This document shows positions 8,581 through 17,318 of a DNA stretch of 64,000 bases, in pieces. The notes beneath the pieces were generated by a model that had not been told where the DNA came from, made no database searches, and was given only the letters and a program-made list of their open reading frames with translations. A program made the position numbers and the translations under genes. Positions within the stretch are counted from its first letter, which is position 1. The number at the start of each line of letters is the position of its first letter. The stretch is from assembly GCA_049997955.1 (NCBI GenBank), contig JAEBDY010000027.1, forward strand, positions 1-64,000, written 5' to 3'. This DNA comes from Umezawaea sp049997955. Its GTDB lineage: Bacteria; Actinomycetota; Actinomycetes; Mycobacteriales; Pseudonocardiaceae.

Positions 8581-8615
8581 GTGGAGCACAAGGCCCCGGC
8601 GGCCTCGTGCTCCAC
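8581..8615 (+). terminator. Hairpin terminator after the 7598 gene
   Basis: GTGGAGCACAAGGCC (8581-8595) pairs with GGCCTCGTGCTCCAC (8601-8615) with one mismatch and a 5-nt loop. It begins 9 bp after the stop codon. No U-tract follows, as usual for high-GC actinobacterial terminators. Confidence 0.75.
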
Positions 8616-8816
8616 CCGGTCCACGCGGACAGTCCGTTGTGGACCGAGCGGTGCACGGCCGTGGTCACCCGTCCGGAGGTACCGGAAAGCGCCCGCGATG
8701 TCCTCTCGTGTCCGCGATCACGGCGCTTTGCGATGGTGGGGTCCATCGGCGTCGGTAGACTGCCCTCGACCAGCCGCGACCGCGTCCGGTCGGGCAAGAC
8801 CGTCAGGAGGACCCCG

Positions 8817-9413
8817 GTGACCCAACCGGCCGAGGCCCACCCCGCGCCGCGCCGCGTGCTCGTCGCGGAGGACGAAGCGCTGATCCGCCTCGATCTCGTC
8901 GAGATGCTGCGAGAAGAGGGCTACGAGGTCGCAGGCGAGGCCGCCGACGGTGACGAGGCCATCAAGCTCGCCACCGAACTGCGCCCCGACCTGGTCATCC
9001 TCGACGTCAAGATGCCGAAGGTCGACGGCATCGAGGCCGCCTCCGTCATCGCGGGGGGCCGCATCTCGGCCGTGGTGATACTGACCGCCTTCAGCCAGCG
9101 CGAGCTGGTCGAGCGCGCCCGCGACGCAGGCGCCATGGCGTACCTCGTCAAGCCGTTCGCCAAGCGCGACCTCGTGCCCGCGATCGAGCTGGCCATGAGC
9201 CGCTTCGCCGAGTTGCAGGCCCTGGAGAACGAGGTCGCCGGACTGACCGACCGCCTGGAGACCCGCAAGGTCGTCGAGCGCGCCAAGGGCCTGCTGATGA
9301 GCAAGCAGAACCTGTCGGAGCCCGAGGCCTTCCGCTGGGTGCAGCGGACCGCGATGGACCGCCGCACGACCATGAAGGCCGTCGCGGAAGCGGTCATCGA
9401 GAACTTCGGCTGA
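8817..9413 (+). CDS. pdtaR: ANTAR-domain response regulator PdtaR
   Basis: This 198-residue response regulator has an N-terminal receiver domain. The acidic pocket is VLVAEDEALIR, the phospho-acceptor Asp is in LVILDVKMPKVDG, the Thr is in VVILTAFSQ and the Lys is in YLVKPFAK. The C-terminal ANTAR RNA-binding domain spans about residues 135-195 (LETRKVVERAKGLLM ... AFRWVQRTAMDRRTTM). ANTAR proteins bind two-hexaloop RNA antiterminators; partner kinase in mycobacteria is PdtaS, not encoded here. The GTG start at 8817 has a clear AGGAGG at 8805-8810; the open frame to 8607 is not used. Location upstream of polA and rpsA matches the Mycobacterium pdtaR neighbourhood. A TAGACT -10-like hexamer is at 8756-8761. 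Confidence 0.92.
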   Translation: MTQPAEAHPAPRRVLVAEDEALIRLDLVEMLREEGYEVAGEAADGDEAIKLATELRPDLVILDVKMPKVDGIEAASVIAGGRISAVVILTAFSQRELVERARDAGAMAYLVKPFAKRDLVPAIELAMSRFAELQALENEVAGLTDRLETRKVVERAKGLLMSKQNLSEPEAFRWVQRTAMDRRTTMKAVAEAVIENFG

Positions 9414-9416
9414 CCG

Positions 9417-11321
9417 TCAGCCGTTGAGCGTGACGAGGGTGGACCGCTCGTTCACCTTCGGGTCCACCGGCACCACCTCCAGCTCCACGCGGTGCTGCCC
9501 GGCGGGGAGCAGCCCCAGTTCCAGGCCGACGGTGTAGGTGCCGCCGAGTCCTGGTCCGTCGCGCGCCGTGGACACGGTCGCCGCGAGCCTGCCGTCGATC
9601 CGCAGCCGGAACCCGGCCAGGCCCGCGATGGAGCCGCTCGCGGCCTCCGCGCCGATCCGGTCCAGCACGACCGACAGCACCACCCGGCGCTGACCGAGCG
9701 GCTCGTCCGGCGGGACGACCCTGTTGTTCTGGTCGCGCACGACGAGCGACCCGGCTGGCAGCTCGTCCGCGGGCTTCGTCCGCGGCCGCCCGGTCGTCGC
9801 CGGAGGCGCTTCGACCGCGGTGGAGTCGACCTCCAGGTAGCTCGACCGGACCGTGCCGAGCGCGGCCGCCCCGTCGGCCACGCGGACCACGAACGGCGAC
9901 AGGGAGTCCGGACCGGCCTCGGTCAGCAGGTCCGGCGGCAGCTCGGCGACGACGGTGATGGCCATGCCCCGGCGCACCACCCCGGCCGCGGTCGGCGAGG
10001 GCGCCGACTGCGTGGCCGGAATCCTCGCGTCCCCCAGCTGCACGACGATCGTGGCCGGGTCCACGGGGCCGTCGAACGTCACGGTGGTCCGCAGCCGGGC
10101 CGCCGCCGCGCCGCGCAGGGGAGCGCGGGAGATCCCGATCCCCGGTGCCTGGTCGGCCAGGTCGAGCACCTGCTGGGTCGCGGGCACCGTCGGCGCCTCG
10201 ACCACGCCCCGCACGGGCTCCTGCGCGCCGCTGAACCCGGCGACGTCCACCTGCACCGTGCCCTGCCGTCCCCGTGCCCCGTGCAGTCCCAGCAGGACGG
10301 TGGCCTCCCGCCAGGTGGGCACGGCGCCGGACGAGCCGATCTGCCTCCCGTCCTGGAGGACGCGCACACCGGACCTGGTCAGCAGCACGTCGATCCGGTG
10401 CAGCACACCGGTTCCGCGCCTCGTCGAGGTGCCGGAGGCCTGGTCGGGGACGGTCGGCACGTCCGGGCCCGTCAGCACGCGGGCGCCGTCGTCGTCGATC
10501 GCGACCCGGATGGCCCCCGGCGGCAGCGCGGGCTCGGCGATCTCCTCCGAGCCGACCCGGTCGGGACCTCCCGGCACCAGGTCCACGGTCAACCCGCCGC
10601 GCGCGCCCGCCGCGTCGGTGATCACCCCGACCCGGCCGAGCACGTCGTCGTCCACTTCGGACAGGCGCAGCGGACGGCGGGCCCGCAGCACCGCGGAGTC
10701 CTCGCCGCAGTTCATCTCGACCAGCAGCCGCCCGTCGACCGATTCGGTGTTCACGCAGCCGCGGTAGCCCTCGACGTGCCACAGCGAGCCGGGCCTGCGC
10801 GCGTCGGTGGTGGCGGGGTCGTCGAAGTCGTCGAGCAGCCCGCTCAGCCCGGTCCGCCAGGTGCCGTCGTCCCCGGTGCGGCCGACGACCTCCGTCCACG
10901 GCGACCGGCGGCCGACCGCGTCCACGCTCCGCACGGCGACGCGGTGGTCGGTGTTCGGGGACAGCCCGTCCAGCTGCACCTCGGGGCTCGCCACCAGCCG
11001 GGTCCGGGAGGGCTCGCCGTCGCGGTGCCAGGTGACCTCGTACCCGGCCGCGCCCGCCGGGTCCGCCTGGCCTGGCAGCGCCGAACCCCAGGCGACCCTG
11101 ATCCGGCCGGGGCCGCCGAAGGTCTCGACCACGGGGGGAGCCGTCGGAGGGTCGCCCGGACCGGTGACGATGAGGTACGGAGCGGTGAAGTCGGAGAGCG
11201 AAACGGGCGGGGGCGCGGGCGGCGTGGTGGGGTCGTCCTGGGCGTGGCGAAGGGCGGCGACGACTCCGGCCAAGGCGGCGAAGGCCACCAACGCCGTGGC
11301 GAGCCGCCTCCGCGGTGTCAT
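9417..11321 (-). CDS. Secreted/anchored fibronectin type III domain protein
   Basis: The 634-residue protein has an N-terminal hydrophobic export segment (RRRLATALVAFAALAGVVAAL) and a Pro-rich linker. A fibronectin type III domain follows at about residues 65-150 (GRIRVAWGS ... GYEVTWHRDGE ... LSPNTDHRVAVRSVDAVGRR). Residues about 160-350 look like a beta-sandwich (laminin-G or concanavalin-like). The C-terminal part is further beta-rich. Three cysteines or fewer are seen and there is no catalytic motif. It probably acts outside the membrane in binding or structural roles, but no specific function can be given. Its stop lies 3 bp from the pdtaR stop (convergent). ATG at 11321 chosen because it directly precedes the Arg-rich export n-region. 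Confidence 0.75.
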   Translation of the reverse strand: MTPRRRLATALVAFAALAGVVAALRHAQDDPTTPPAPPPVSLSDFTAPYLIVTGPGDPPTAPPVVETFGGPGRIRVAWGSALPGQADPAGAAGYEVTWHRDGEPSRTRLVASPEVQLDGLSPNTDHRVAVRSVDAVGRRSPWTEVVGRTGDDGTWRTGLSGLLDDFDDPATTDARRPGSLWHVEGYRGCVNTESVDGRLLVEMNCGEDSAVLRARRPLRLSEVDDDVLGRVGVITDAAGARGGLTVDLVPGGPDRVGSEEIAEPALPPGAIRVAIDDDGARVLTGPDVPTVPDQASGTSTRRGTGVLHRIDVLLTRSGVRVLQDGRQIGSSGAVPTWREATVLLGLHGARGRQGTVQVDVAGFSGAQEPVRGVVEAPTVPATQQVLDLADQAPGIGISRAPLRGAAAARLRTTVTFDGPVDPATIVVQLGDARIPATQSAPSPTAAGVVRRGMAITVVAELPPDLLTEAGPDSLSPFVVRVADGAAALGTVRSSYLEVDSTAVEAPPATTGRPRTKPADELPAGSLVVRDQNNRVVPPDEPLGQRRVVLSVVLDRIGAEAASGSIAGLAGFRLRIDGRLAATVSTARDGPGLGGTYTVGLELGLLPAGQHRVELEVVPVDPKVNERSTLVTLNG

Positions 11322-11677
11322 ACGGCAATGTTATGCCGGCTTCACCCGACCGATGGATACAACTAGTAAAAGTTCGGCACGTATTGTGATCGCAGTATCA
11401 CAGCAGGCAGTTGATCCGAAATCGTTAGACCCGGCTGACGGCGACCCGCTGACCAGCGGTGACGGCCGTCGAAGCGCAAGGTTTCGCGGGTAACACGGTG
11501 TATAAAATATCAAGTAAAACATAACGCCGCGTTGCGTTATGGTCACGAGCACCCGGCCTGTGGTGACGGTGACCCACTTCATCGCCTAGGTTCCGGCCAA
11601 CCCTCAGGAGAGGGATTTAAGCGCGGTACGCGGTGACCTCGCTGCCGCCAAGAGCTTGGATTGAGGAGGGACATCAC
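11322..11677. other. AT-rich divergent intergenic region
   Basis: This 356-bp stretch separates the FN3 gene from the liv operon and is clearly less GC-rich than its surroundings, especially 11340-11540 with TATAAAATATCAAG around 11502-11515. It holds the inverted repeat at 11520-11541 and presumably both divergent promoters. A GTG frame start at 11633 exists, but the lipoprotein signal begins later. I see no RNA gene in it. Confidence 0.6.
11520..11541. promoter_or_regulatory. Candidate operator upstream of the liv operon
   Basis: CATAACGC (11520-11527) and GCGTTATG (11534-11541) form a perfect 8-bp inverted repeat with 6-bp spacer in the AT-rich leader of the branched-chain amino-acid transporter. 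No regulator gene is adjacent, so the binding protein is unknown. Confidence 0.4.
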
Positions 11678-12901
11678 GTGCGTAAGCACTCAGTGAAGTC
11701 CGCAGCAATCGTCGTCGGTGTTCTGCTCGTCGCGGGCGCATGCGGCACGAACAAGACCGAGACCGGTGCTTCCGGTGGTGCGTGCGACACGTCCAAGGGC
11801 ACCCTGATCGTCGGTGTGATCGCCCCGCAGTCGGGTGGTCTGTCCGCTCTCGGTCTCGGCATCAAGAACTCGGCCCAGCTCGCCGTGGACGAGGCCAACG
11901 AGAAGTGCACGGTCAAGGGCTACAAGTTGGCCGTCGACACGCAGGACGACGAGGCGAACCCGGCCAAGGGCGCGCAGGCCGCGACCAAGCTGTCGTCGGA
12001 CCCGAACGTCGTCGGCGTCGTCGGAACGCTGAACTCGTCCGTCGCGCAGACCGTGCAGCCGATCCTCTCGCAGAAGAAGATCGTCCAGATCTCGCCCGCG
12101 AACACGAACCCGACGCTGACCCGTGGCGAGGCCTACGCGACCGCCCCGAAGCGCGCGTTCGACACGTACTTCCGCGTGTGCGCCACCGACGAGCTCCAGG
12201 GGCCGTTCGCGGCCAACTACCTGGTCGAGAAGGCCGGCAAGAAGAAGATCGCGATCATCACCGACGGCAAGACCTACGGTGAGGGCCTCGCGGCGGAGTT
12301 CTCCAAGCAGGCCACCGCCAAGGGCGCGCAGATCGTCGCCCAGGAGAAGGTCGGCGAGAAGGACACCGACTTCGCGGGCGTCATCGCGAAGGTCGCGGCG
12401 TCCGCCCCGGACGCCCTGTACTACGGCGGCGAGTACCCGCAGGCCGCCCCGCTGAGCAAGCAGATGAAGAGCTCCGGCCTCAACATCCCGCTCATGGGTG
12501 GCGACGGCATCTACGACGACAAGTACATCAGCCTGGGTGGCGGCGACGGTGACCTCGCCACCTCGGTCGGAGCCCCGACCGACAAGCTGGACAGCGCGAA
12601 GACCTTCGTCGACGCCTACGCCAAGAAGAGCAACAAGGACGCCTACGGCGCCTACGGTGCCTTCTCGTACGACGCGGCCAACGCCATCATCGGCAGCCTG
12701 GCGACCGCCCTCAACGGTGGCGACTGGGCCGAGGGCAAGCGCGAAGACCTGCTCAAGGCAGTCGGCTCGTACAGCGCGACCGGTGCGACCGGTGGCATCA
12801 AGTTCGACGAGTACGGCGACAGCACCAACAAGGTCCTGACCGTCTACCAGGTCACCGGTGGCAAGTGGAACTCCGCCGAGACCGGCGAGTTCACCGGCTG
12901 A
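11678..12901 (+). CDS. Branched-chain amino acid ABC transporter substrate-binding lipoprotein
   Basis: This 407-residue protein is a type I periplasmic-binding lipoprotein of the Leu/Ile/Val family. The signal sequence VRKHSVKSAAIVVGVLLVAG ends in the lipobox LVAGAC, so the mature Cys is lipidated at the outer face of the membrane. LIVGVIAPQSGGLSALG and the Venus-flytrap core with GVVGTLNSSVAQTV and VQISPANTNPTLT follow the LivK/LivJ pattern. The GTG start at 11678 has GAGGAGGG 7 bp upstream; the frame upstream to 11633 is leader. It is first of the operon SBP, LivH, LivM, LivG, LivF. A hairpin after it probably sets excess SBP expression. Confidence 0.92.
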   Translation: MRKHSVKSAAIVVGVLLVAGACGTNKTETGASGGACDTSKGTLIVGVIAPQSGGLSALGLGIKNSAQLAVDEANEKCTVKGYKLAVDTQDDEANPAKGAQAATKLSSDPNVVGVVGTLNSSVAQTVQPILSQKKIVQISPANTNPTLTRGEAYATAPKRAFDTYFRVCATDELQGPFAANYLVEKAGKKKIAIITDGKTYGEGLAAEFSKQATAKGAQIVAQEKVGEKDTDFAGVIAKVAASAPDALYYGGEYPQAAPLSKQMKSSGLNIPLMGGDGIYDDKYISLGGGDGDLATSVGAPTDKLDSAKTFVDAYAKKSNKDAYGAYGAFSYDAANAIIGSLATALNGGDWAEGKREDLLKAVGSYSATGATGGIKFDEYGDSTNKVLTVYQVTGGKWNSAETGEFTG

Positions 12902-12937
12902 GTGCGCGACTACTGATCGTTTGACGTCAGATGCGGT

Positions 12938-12963
12938 GGGGGCGGACAGTTCTGTCCGCCCCC
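12938..12963 (+). terminator. Intercistronic hairpin between SBP and livH
   Basis: GGGGGCGGACA (12938-12948) pairs perfectly with TGTCCGCCCCC (12953-12963) across a 4-nt loop. Located between the binding-protein gene and the permeases, it fits a partial terminator or 3' stabiliser that lets the SBP be made in excess. Confidence 0.7.
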
Positions 12964-12988
12964 GCTGTCTACGGAGGTAGAGGTAGTC

Positions 12989-13906
12989 GTGTCAACCCTG
13001 CTTCAACAGCTGGCCAACGGGGTGGTGCAGGGCGCGTTGATCGCCCTGATCGCACTCGGGTACACCATGGTGTACGGCATCATCCAGCTGATCAACTTCG
13101 CGCACGGTGAAGTCTTCATGGTCGGCGCCTACGGCGGCCTGGCGACCTACACCTGGCTCGTGCCGGAAGGCGTCAAGGACGTCTGGTACGTGTCCCTTCC
13201 GCTGGTGCTCCTCGGCGGTGTCGCGATCAGCGTCGCGGTCGCCCTCCTGATGGAGCGCTTCGCCTACCGCCCGCTGCGCAACGCGCCAAGACTCGCGCCG
13301 CTGATCACCGCGCTGGGCGTCTCGGTGTTCCTCCAGGAGTTCGTGCGCAACTTCTACCCGAACGCCACCGCGGCCCTGCCCTTCCCCGGCGTGTTCGTCC
13401 AGGGCCAACTGGTCATCGGGCCCATCCGGGTCGGCTGGAGCGGCATCCTGCTGATCGGCGTCTCGGTCCTCCTCTCGATCGCGCTCCAGACCTACATCAA
13501 CCGGTCCCGCATGGGCCGCGCGATGCGCGCGACGGCGCAGGACCCCGACACCGCGAAGCTCATGGGCGTCAACCCCGACCGCGTGATCGTGCTGACGTTC
13601 ATCCTCGGCGCGGCCCTCGCGGGTGTGGCGGGCGTGCTGTTCGGCACCTACCTCAACAACATCAACACCGACATGGGCTTCCAGACCGGTATCTTCGCCT
13701 TCACCGCGGCGGTGCTGGGCGGCGTCGGCAGCATCCGCGGCGCGGTGGTCGGTGCCTTCATCATCGGCCTGGTCAAGACGCTCGCGGGGCAGTACATGCC
13801 CGGCGGGAGCCAGTACGACTACGTCTGGATCTTCGTCGTGCTCATCCTGGTGCTGGTGTTCCGGCCTCAGGGCCTGTTCGGAGAGCCGGAAAGGGTGCGC
13901 GCGTGA
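12989..13906 (+). CDS. livH: Branched-chain amino acid ABC permease LivH
   Basis: This 305-residue inner-membrane permease has about eight hydrophobic segments. Family hallmarks are LIALGYTMVYGIIQLINFAHGE near the N-terminus, RPLRNAPRLAPLITALGVS, and the EAA-like cytoplasmic loop AMRATAQDPDTAKLMGVNPDR. The C-terminus has GGVGSIRGAVVGAFIIGL and FRPQGLFG. GTG start at 12989 follows GGAGGTAGAGGTAG. The last 4 bp overlap the next gene (GTGA). It forms the transmembrane heterodimer with LivM and takes substrate from the lipoprotein encoded upstream. Confidence 0.92.
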   Translation: MSTLLQQLANGVVQGALIALIALGYTMVYGIIQLINFAHGEVFMVGAYGGLATYTWLVPEGVKDVWYVSLPLVLLGGVAISVAVALLMERFAYRPLRNAPRLAPLITALGVSVFLQEFVRNFYPNATAALPFPGVFVQGQLVIGPIRVGWSGILLIGVSVLLSIALQTYINRSRMGRAMRATAQDPDTAKLMGVNPDRVIVLTFILGAALAGVAGVLFGTYLNNINTDMGFQTGIFAFTAAVLGGVGSIRGAVVGAFIIGLVKTLAGQYMPGGSQYDYVWIFVVLILVLVFRPQGLFGEPERVRA

Positions 13907-15618
13907 GCAAGATCGCCAATTCAGTGAAGCCCTTCGCGCGTCCACTGGTCGTCGTCGGTGGCGTGCTGCTGATCGTGGCCGCGCTCCTGCCGTGGGTGAC
14001 GTTCGCGCTGAACGCGGGCAACTACCCGGACCGGGCGACGCTCCAGTACTTCGACGCGCCGTTCCAGGTCACCGGGTTCCGGTGGCACATCCTGCTCCTC
14101 GGTGTGCTGGTGCTGATCGCGACCTTCGCGCCGATTCCCAGCAAGGGTCGGGTACTCAGGTCGCTCGGCTGGGGTGGCCTCGCCGTCGCGTTGATCAACT
14201 CGGTCTTCATCGTCTCCGAGGGCGGTGGCCTCGGCGCCATCACCGCCGCGGACGGCAACACCGCCTTCGGCGGGATCGTCGGCATCCTCGCGGGCGCCGC
14301 CGTGATCCTCGCCGGCACGGCGCTCGGCATCGAGCCGCCCGCCAAGTGGAACATCAAGCTGGCCAAGCCGTGGGCGTTCCTCGTCCTCCTGGTCACCTTC
14401 GCCGCCGTGCTCGTCGCCGTCTCCGAGACGCTGACCGCCGGTGGCCAGGGCGGTCCGGCCAACCCGTACGCGGGCGGCCTGTTCCTGTCGTTCCTCGGGT
14501 TCGCGGCCGGTTTGCTGACCGCGCTCAACGGGTTCGGCCTGGTCGGCTGGATCTCCGCGCTGTCGGAGAAGCACCGCGTCTTCAGCGTGATCGTCCTGCT
14601 GGCGTGCGCGCTGCTGCTCCCGTTCACCGGGGCCGGGTCCGAGTACTGGATGACGGTCGCCGCGAACATCGGCATCTACGCGGCCACCGCGATCGGCCTC
14701 AACATCGTGGTCGGCCTCGCGGGTCTGCTCGACCTCGGGTACGTGGCGTTCATGGGCATCGGCGCGGTCGTCGCGGCGAACCTGTCCGGCGCCGCGGCCT
14801 CCAAGGTCGGCATCGACCTGCCGTTCCCGGTCGCCGCCGTCATCGCGGCGATCATCGCGGGCATCTTCGGCGCCATCGTCGGTTCGCCGACGCTGCGCGT
14901 GCGCGGTGACTACCTCGCGATCGTGACGCTGGCCTTCGGCGAGATCTTCACCCGGTCCGCCCAGAACAACATCGGCGGGCTCACCAACGGCGCCAACGCC
15001 ATCCCCGGCGTGCCGCCGCTCGACCTGTTCGGCAAGGAGTTCAACCAAACCCTCTCGATCGGCTCGGTCCAGCTCCCGGCGGGTGTCCTCTACTACGTCC
15101 TGATCGTGCTGCTCGTCGCGGGCGTGATGGCGATCTTCGCGAACCTCAAGTTCAGCCGCATCGGCCGGGCCTGGATCGCGATCCGCGAGGACGAGGACGC
15201 GGCACGGGCGATGGGCATCAAGACCGGCAAGGCGAAGATCCTCGCCTTCCTGGTCGGCGCCACGCTCGCCGGTCTCGCGGGCGCGGTGTTCGCCCACAAG
15301 AACGGCACCGTCTCCTACGAGAGCTTCAAGTTCCTGGAGTCGGTCACCCTGCTCGCCGCGGTCATCCTCGGCGGCATGGGCTCGATCCCCGGTGCCGTGC
15401 TGGGCGCTTCGCTGCTGTTCGTGCTGCCCGAGAAGCTGCGCGAGTTCAGCGACTACCGGCTGATGATCTTCGGTCTGGCCCTGGTGCTGATCATGCGGTT
15501 CCGACCGCAGGGTCTCGTGCCCGACCGGCACCGCAGGGCCGAGCTCGCTGGTGAGGATGTCGGCGGGGTCCCGGTCGACGAGGTGCACGAGCACGACACG
15601 AAGGGGGCCAAGGCGTGA
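13903..15618 (+). CDS. livM: Branched-chain amino acid ABC permease LivM with N-terminal extension
   Basis: The LivM core starts near residue 235 (NIGIYAATAIGLNIVVGLAGLLDLGYVAFMG) and carries RGDYLAIVTLAFGEI, the EAA-type loop IGRAWIAIREDEDAARAMGI and GGMGSIPGAVLGA. The protein is 571 residues, well above the usual 320-420. The extra N-terminal part of about 230 residues has five or six additional hydrophobic segments of unknown role. It starts with GTG inside the livH stop and overlaps livG by 4 bp. Co-transcribed with the SBP, LivH and two ATPases; branched-chain or related hydrophobic amino acid uptake is the likely role. Confidence 0.9.
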   Translation: MSKIANSVKPFARPLVVVGGVLLIVAALLPWVTFALNAGNYPDRATLQYFDAPFQVTGFRWHILLLGVLVLIATFAPIPSKGRVLRSLGWGGLAVALINSVFIVSEGGGLGAITAADGNTAFGGIVGILAGAAVILAGTALGIEPPAKWNIKLAKPWAFLVLLVTFAAVLVAVSETLTAGGQGGPANPYAGGLFLSFLGFAAGLLTALNGFGLVGWISALSEKHRVFSVIVLLACALLLPFTGAGSEYWMTVAANIGIYAATAIGLNIVVGLAGLLDLGYVAFMGIGAVVAANLSGAAASKVGIDLPFPVAAVIAAIIAGIFGAIVGSPTLRVRGDYLAIVTLAFGEIFTRSAQNNIGGLTNGANAIPGVPPLDLFGKEFNQTLSIGSVQLPAGVLYYVLIVLLVAGVMAIFANLKFSRIGRAWIAIREDEDAARAMGIKTGKAKILAFLVGATLAGLAGAVFAHKNGTVSYESFKFLESVTLLAAVILGGMGSIPGAVLGASLLFVLPEKLREFSDYRLMIFGLALVLIMRFRPQGLVPDRHRRAELAGEDVGGVPVDEVHEHDTKGAKA

Positions 15619-16502
15619 GCACGCCAGTCCTGGAAGCGCGCGACGTCTCGATGGTCTTCGGTGGCCTCAAGGCGTTGCAGAACGTGTCGTTGAAGCTCGA
15701 CGAGGGCAAGGTCGTCGGTCTCATCGGCCCCAACGGCGCGGGCAAGACCACGTTCTTCAACTGCCTCACCGGTCTCTACACGCCGACCACGGGCAGCGTG
15801 CTGCTCAAGGGCGACGTGCTGCCCGGCGACCCCGCGAAGGTCACCACCGCGGGCGTGGCCCGCACGTTCCAGAACATCCGGCTGTTCCCCAGCATGACCG
15901 TGCTGGAGAACGTCATGGTGGGACGGCACGTGCGGATGAAGCAGGGCCCGCTGGCCTCGCTGTTCCACGGCCCGTCGTACCAGAAGGGCGAGAAGGCCGC
16001 GCGCGAGCGCTCGGCCGAGCTGCTGGAGTTCGTCAACCTCCCCGGCCTCGAGGACGAGCTGGCGCGCAACCTGCCCTACGGCGACCAGCGCCGCCTGGAG
16101 ATCGCCAGGGCGCTGGCGACCGACCCGGCCGTGCTGCTGCTGGACGAGCCGACCGCGGGCATGAACCCGCAGGAGACCGAAGCCACGCGGCGGCTGATCC
16201 TGGCCATCCGCGAGACCGGCGTCTCCGTGGTCGTGATCGAGCACGACATCAAGTTCATCTTCAGCCTGTGCGACTCGGTCTCCGTGCTCGTGCAGGGCGA
16301 ACTGCTGGTCGAGGGCAGCCCCGAGGTCGTGCGTCGTGACCCGCGGGTCATCGAGGCCTACCTCGGCAAGCCGCCGGACGAGGTCGAGGCCGAGGTCCAG
16401 GCGATGGTCGAGGAGACGCGGCAGCACCACGCCGACGACTCCGCGCCCACCACCACGATCCCGGTCGTGACCGACCGCAAGCCGGAAGGGGAGCAGGCAT
16501 GA
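15615..16502 (+). CDS. livG: Branched-chain amino acid ABC ATPase LivG
   Basis: This 295-residue ATPase has Walker A GPNGAGKTTFFN, the Q-loop near ARTFQNIRLFPSMTVLENV, signature LPYGDQRRLEIARAL, Walker B VLLLDEPTAGMNP and switch His in VVVIEHDIKFI. The NLPYGDQR form of the signature and the insert around GRHVRMKQGPLASLFHG are typical of LivG. A charged, low-complexity tail of about 40 residues follows residue 255. Overlaps of 4 bp with livM and livF indicate tight coupling. Confidence 0.93.
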   Translation: MSTPVLEARDVSMVFGGLKALQNVSLKLDEGKVVGLIGPNGAGKTTFFNCLTGLYTPTTGSVLLKGDVLPGDPAKVTTAGVARTFQNIRLFPSMTVLENVMVGRHVRMKQGPLASLFHGPSYQKGEKAARERSAELLEFVNLPGLEDELARNLPYGDQRRLEIARALATDPAVLLLDEPTAGMNPQETEATRRLILAIRETGVSVVVIEHDIKFIFSLCDSVSVLVQGELLVEGSPEVVRRDPRVIEAYLGKPPDEVEAEVQAMVEETRQHHADDSAPTTTIPVVTDRKPEGEQA

Positions 16503-17212
16503 GCGCGCTCCTTGAGGTCCGCGACCTCAGCGTCGCCTACGGGGCGATCGAGGCGGTCCGCTCGATCTCGTTCACCGTCGAGGAAGGCCACATCGTCAGC
16601 CTCATCGGCAGCAACGGTGCGGGCAAGACGACGACCCTCCGGACCATCTCCGGTCTGCTGCGGCCGACGGGTGGCGAGATCCTGTTCCAGGGGAAGGCCA
16701 TCCACGACCAGCCCGCCCACACCATCCTCGGCAGCGGGCTCGCCCACTGCCCGGAGGGCAGGCGGCTGTTCCCGCGGATGACCGTGGAGGAGAACCTCCA
16801 GCTCGGCGCCTACGTCCGCAAGGACGACGGCGTCGAGGCGGACATGCAGAACGTGTACGAGTTGTTCCCCGTGCTCGGCGAGCGCAGGCACAACAAGGCC
16901 GGTCTGTTCTCCGGCGGCGAGCAGCAGATGCTCGCCATCGGCCGCGCGATGATGTCCAAGCCGAAGCTGCTGATGCTCGACGAGCCCTCCATGGGCCTCT
17001 CGCCGATCATGACCCAGCTGATCTTCGACACCATCAAGGAACTCCAGAAGCAGGGCACCACGATCCTGCTCGTCGAGCAGAACGCCCTCGCGGCGCTCGC
17101 CCTGTCCGACCACGGCTACGTGATCGACCTCGGCAGGACGACCCTCGAAGGCCCCGGCCACGAGCTGCTCGCGGACGAACGCGTCCGCGCGGCGTACCTC
17201 GGCGAGGACTGA
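16499..17212 (+). CDS. livF: Branched-chain amino acid ABC ATPase LivF
   Basis: This 237-residue ATPase has Walker A GSNGAGKTTTLRT, signature FSGGEQQMLAIGRAM, Walker B LLMLDEPSMGLSP and switch His replaced by the LivF-type LLVEQNALAAL. That VEQN form, with Gln where most ABC proteins have His, is the family hallmark. It pairs with LivG to power the LivHM permease. It is the last gene of the operon and is followed after 19 bp by a strong hairpin terminator. Confidence 0.93.
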   Translation: MSALLEVRDLSVAYGAIEAVRSISFTVEEGHIVSLIGSNGAGKTTTLRTISGLLRPTGGEILFQGKAIHDQPAHTILGSGLAHCPEGRRLFPRMTVEENLQLGAYVRKDDGVEADMQNVYELFPVLGERRHNKAGLFSGGEQQMLAIGRAMMSKPKLLMLDEPSMGLSPIMTQLIFDTIKELQKQGTTILLVEQNALAALALSDHGYVIDLGRTTLEGPGHELLADERVRAAYLGED

Positions 17213-17231
17213 GAGCGCGAAGCACGGCCAC

Positions 17232-17267
17232 GGCGCCCCGCCTCCCCGTTGGGAGGCGGGGCGCCGT
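17232..17267 (+). terminator. Terminator of the liv operon
   Basis: A perfect 16-bp stem, CGGCGCCCCGCCTCCC (17232-17247) with its complement at 17252-17267, closes a CGTT loop 19 bp after the livF stop. Confidence 0.85.
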
Positions 17268-17318
17268 CGCGAGTACTGGGTGGACGGTCCGATCGGGCGG
17301 TGTGGCAGCGTGGACGCC

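Noticed and set aside
7598..8816. Long plus-strand frame 7579-8820 as a real gene
   Set aside because: It is the +2 frame shadow of the 7598-8572 gene, Arg/Pro/Gly-rich, and runs into the pdtaR leader.
11331..11582. 83-residue minus-strand frame upstream of the FN3 gene
   Set aside because: Lies in AT-rich regulatory DNA, has no ribosome site and no recognisable composition; more likely chance.
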